In this document: piece after piece, positions 30,998 through 32,920 of the stretch
Layout: the number at the start of each line of letters is the position of its first letter
Numbering within the stretch: the first letter of the stretch is position 1
Origin: Curvibacter sp.
GTDB taxonomy: Bacteria; Pseudomonadota; Gammaproteobacteria; Burkholderiales; Burkholderiaceae_C
Direction of reading: 5' to 3'
Assembly (NCBI GenBank): GCA_020248905.1
Contig: JADCGR010000060.1
Location: 1 to 32,920 of the forward strand
DNA length: 32,920 nt
Made by a program: the position numbers and the translations under genes
The notes under the pieces: model-generated
What the model was told of the DNA's origin: nothing
The model's database searches: none
The model's input: only the letters and a program-made list of their open reading frames with translations

Positions 30998-32210
30998 CCC
31001 GACCAGAGTCTGTCCTTGTTTCGGCCTTGATCCCGTAGCGCTGGACCAGCGCCCAGACGTGGTCGGGCACCATGCTCTTCATGCGGGCCGGCGCTTCACG
31101 CCGCAGATGCAGCACGGTCTCGATGGCTTTCATCTCGACCCGGGCGCGCGCAAACTCGAGGCCGCGCGGACCGATGCGCGGCATCAGCCAGTTCACCAGA
31201 GGCCGCAACCAGCCCGGCATGCGACGCAGTGGCAGGCCGCCGGCGGCGCGCTCGGTGTTGGCCATGAAGCCGCGCACGGCGCCCTCGCGCCGGCCGCTGC
31301 TGCGGGGGATGCACGCCAGGACCTCGTCACCCAGCGCGTCCAGCAGCGCACGGCCGCGCGCATTGCGCACCAGCAGCCACTGCTGCCCCTGGCCACCCAT
31401 GTATCCCACGGTGATGTCGGCCAGCACATTGGTGTAGTCGACGCAGGTGCGGCAGGTCAGCGGGAAAAAGTCCGGCCGCAAGCGCGACAGCGGCAGGTTG
31501 AGAAACGGAATCAGGCGATGCTCTCCCTGGTCTGTACGGATTTCCACCTTGTAGTCGGCCCGAAACTCCAGGTAGCCGATGTCCTGTGGCCGGTCGGAGA
31601 GCAGGCCGAGGAACTCGTGGAAGTTCTCGGTCGTGGTGTTGTCGGAACAGGGCGTCCCGATGACCCACAGGCTCTGCAGACCTTGCTCCTGCTCGAGTTG
31701 GGGCTGGATGGCGCGCAGGGCGTAGACCTGGCAGGGGATGCCGATCACGGCGAGGCGCTTGTAGCCTTGCGCCAGCGCCGGCTCCACCAGTTCGAGCAGC
31801 GGGGCATAGCCCATGCGCATGCCTCTGCAGCGCGCCATGTCCTCGGGCCGGGTGACCAGCACGGGCATCGGACGCCAGCGGTCCTGGGGGTGCGGCGCCA
31901 TCGCAATCACAGCGTCCACCTGCCCCTGCTCAAGCAGACGCTCGGCGATACGAGTGGTGATACCCGTCCACTGCGCACCCGCCAGTGGCGGTCGCAGGCG
32001 AGCGCTGAGCATCTGCTGATAGGGGCCGAAAAAAAGCTCATCTTCGCCAGCGCTTGGGCCTTCGCCGCGGGCACGCCCCTGGACCCGGCGCTCCAGCCCC
32101 GGATAATCGGGCCGGATGAACTGACAGGCCTGTCCGCAGCGCTGGGGCTGGGCGGTGCGGGAGAGGCCGCAATCGGTGCACAAACGACGATGCGGTGCGT
32201 TCAGGCTCAT
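30993..32210 (-). CDS. bciB: 8-vinyl reductase BciB (F420-hydrogenase beta-like)
   Basis: BciB is a flavin- and Fe-S-dependent divinyl (proto)chlorophyllide 8-vinyl reductase that takes electrons from ferredoxin. The 405-aa protein has the N-terminal cysteines 11, 14, 25 and 29 (CTDCG, CGQAC), ferredoxin-like ligands. Further cysteine blocks are IGIPCQVYALRAI, GTPCSDNTTTENF and LTCRTCVDYTNVLADITVG. These are hallmarks of the F420-reducing hydrogenase beta family to which BciB belongs. I chose the ATG at 32210; an in-frame GTG at 32231 is possible and neither has a strong ribosome-binding site. The position beside bchI supports the pathway assignment, in place of the unrelated BciA or the BchJ accessory protein. 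Confidence 0.9.
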   Translation of the reverse strand: MSLNAPHRRLCTDCGLSRTAQPQRCGQACQFIRPDYPGLERRVQGRARGEGPSAGEDELFFGPYQQMLSARLRPPLAGAQWTGITTRIAERLLEQGQVDAVIAMAPHPQDRWRPMPVLVTRPEDMARCRGMRMGYAPLLELVEPALAQGYKRLAVIGIPCQVYALRAIQPQLEQEQGLQSLWVIGTPCSDNTTTENFHEFLGLLSDRPQDIGYLEFRADYKVEIRTDQGEHRLIPFLNLPLSRLRPDFFPLTCRTCVDYTNVLADITVGYMGGQGQQWLLVRNARGRALLDALGDEVLACIPRSSGRREGAVRGFMANTERAAGGLPLRRMPGWLRPLVNWLMPRIGPRGLEFARARVEMKAIETVLHLRREAPARMKSMVPDHVWALVQRYGIKAETRTDSGRV

Positions 32211-32246
32211 GGGCGTTCGCGCTGCCAGCACACGCGCCCGACGCGG

Positions 32247-32274
32247 CGGGTGGGCACCCGGACATTCTTGTCCG
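32247..32274. promoter_or_regulatory. Dyads in the bciB-HiPIP divergent region
   Basis: CGGGTG-GG-CACCCG (32247-32260) is directly followed by CGGACA-TTCT-TGTCCG (32259-32274), which has perfect 6-bp arms. They lie in the 162-bp gap between two divergent genes, where operators are expected. A -35-like TTGACG at 32294-32299 lacks a convincing -10. Confidence 0.4.
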
Positions 32275-32372
32275 AAACAGTCGGGTATCGCATTTGACGG
32301 GACAGCGCGCGTGCTCTGCCTGAAAATGAGGGCCCCAGTATCTTCTGGATGTGCCCCGCAAAGGAGTTTTTC

Positions 32373-32702
32373 ATGTCAGTCGTTTCCAAAGCCTGGATGT
32401 CCAACCGCCGCGTTTTCATGATCCAGGCCGTGTCGGCCACGGGCGTGGCTCTGTTGGCGAGCGAAGCCACAGCCCAGGCCATGGTGGCCGAGACCGATCC
32501 CCAGGCCGTTTCCCTGGGCTACAAGGCCGACGCGTCCAAGGTGGACAAGGCCAAGTTCCCGAAGTTCGCGGCCAGCCAGAACTGCGGCAACTGCGCGCTG
32601 TACCAGGGCAAGGCTGGCTCGGCCGCAGGCGCCTGCGGCATCTTCCCGGGCAAGCAGGTGGCTGCCAAGGGCTGGTGCTCGGCCTGGGCAAAGAAGGCCT
32701 GA
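32373..32702 (+). CDS. hip: High-potential iron-sulfur protein (HiPIP), Tat-exported
   Basis: HiPIP is a small periplasmic 4Fe-4S electron carrier that, in Rubrivivax-like bacteria, can re-reduce the reaction-centre cytochrome. The 109-aa precursor begins with a twin-arginine signal (SNRRVFM at about residues 10-16, then a hydrophobic stretch, and AQA before the likely cut after residue 36). The mature part, about 73 aa, has the four cluster cysteines 71, 74, 88 and 102 (CGNC, ACGIF, GWCSAW). AAGGAG at 32361-32366 fixes the ATG at 32373. It is divergent from bciB. The gene abbreviation follows common usage. Confidence 0.95.
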   Translation: MSVVSKAWMSNRRVFMIQAVSATGVALLASEATAQAMVAETDPQAVSLGYKADASKVDKAKFPKFAASQNCGNCALYQGKAGSAAGACGIFPGKQVAAKGWCSAWAKKA

Positions 32703-32710
32703 TGCAGTTT

Positions 32711-32737
32711 GACCGGACCGGCGGGGCTGGTCCGGTC
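32711..32737. terminator. Strong hairpin between HiPIP gene and hemE
   Basis: GACCGGACC and GGTCCGGTC form a perfect 9-bp GC-rich stem with a 9-nt loop, 8 bp after the HiPIP stop. There is no T-run on either strand, but between two convergent genes it most likely serves as a bidirectional terminator. Confidence 0.6.
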
Positions 32738-32766
32738 GCAGCCCAGACGCGGTCCTGGGCCTCATC

Positions 32767-32920
32767 TCAGGCGGTCGCCCGCAGTCGCCGAGAGTGCCCG
32801 TGCACCGCCTCCACCAGCGCGGCCACATGGTCTGGCGGGGTGTACTGGCTGATGCCGTGGCCCAGGTTGAAGATGTGCGTGGGGCCGCTGCGTGTCTTGT
32901 CGGTATGCGGCCTGCCAAAG
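32767..32920 (-). CDS. hemE: Uroporphyrinogen decarboxylase HemE (C-terminal end, partial)
   Basis: Only the last 50 or so residues are in the window; the 5' part lies beyond the right edge. The translation contains [19 protein letters not shown], the highly conserved C-terminal signature of HemE, and ends RRLRATA. HemE makes coproporphyrinogen III, upstream of both heme and bacteriochlorophyll. It is a housekeeping gene and probably marks the right boundary of the photosynthesis cluster here. Confidence 0.9.
   Translation of the reverse strand, partial: FGRPHTDKTRSGPTHIFNLGHGISQYTPPDHVAALVEAVHGHSRRLRATA

Overview
This window is most of a photosynthesis gene cluster (PGC) from a purple, bacteriochlorophyll-a-making proteobacterium. 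The gene order (bchFNBHLM-lhaA-puhABC-acsF-puhE), the gene for the ferredoxin-dependent vinyl reductase BciB beside bchI, a Tat-exported HiPIP gene next to hemE, and the GC-rich sequence point to a betaproteobacterium of the order Burkholderiales (Rubrivivax/Rhodoferax/Limnohabitans-like). Species cannot be fixed from this window alone.

Layout. (1) Positions 1-1600 look like the end of an integron cassette array: three small plus-strand genes (an unknown protein, a small membrane protein, a VOC-family protein), each opening just after a GTTRRRY core site. One textbook attC hairpin, one probable attC and one collapsed attC separate them. No integrase is in view. (2) Positions 1818-18441 (minus strand) are a tightly packed 14-gene superoperon: bchF-bchN-bchB-bchH-bchL-bchM-lhaA-puhA-puhB-puhC-acsF-puhE-crtI-crtB. 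Most junctions overlap by 4 to 20 bp. (3) Positions 18442-24585 (plus) are the regulatory and late-pathway block aerR/ppaA-ppsR-bchG-bch2-bchP. (4) Positions 24617-27151 (plus) hold tspO, a membrane-anchored alpha/beta hydrolase and a second B12/SCHIC-type regulator. (5) Positions 27160-32210 (minus) are bciB-bchI-bchD-bchO. (6) The right edge has a HiPIP gene (plus), a terminator-like hairpin and the 3' end of hemE (minus).

How it works together. BchIDH inserts magnesium into protoporphyrin IX, BchM methylates it, and AcsF forms ring E using oxygen. BciB reduces the 8-vinyl group and BchLNB (dark-operative reductase) reduces ring D. BchF hydrates the 3-vinyl group, and BchG and BchP add and saturate the phytyl tail. 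PuhA is the reaction-centre H subunit; PuhB, PuhC, PuhE and LhaA assist assembly of the reaction centre and LH1. CrtB and CrtI start the carotenoid pathway. HiPIP probably carries electrons back to the reaction centre. PpsR is the expected redox/light repressor and AerR/PpaA its anti-repressor. Three sites of the form TGT-N12-ACA lie in front of bchF/aerR, bchG and bchI, and each overlaps a TTGACA -35 element.

Not in the window: puf genes, bchCXYZ, bchE, crtA/C/D/E/F, light-dependent protochlorophyllide reductase, rRNA and CRISPR. No gene-free stretch exceeds 300 bp; the largest are 1596-1817, 18442-18682, 26085-26311, 32211-32372 and 19484-19641.
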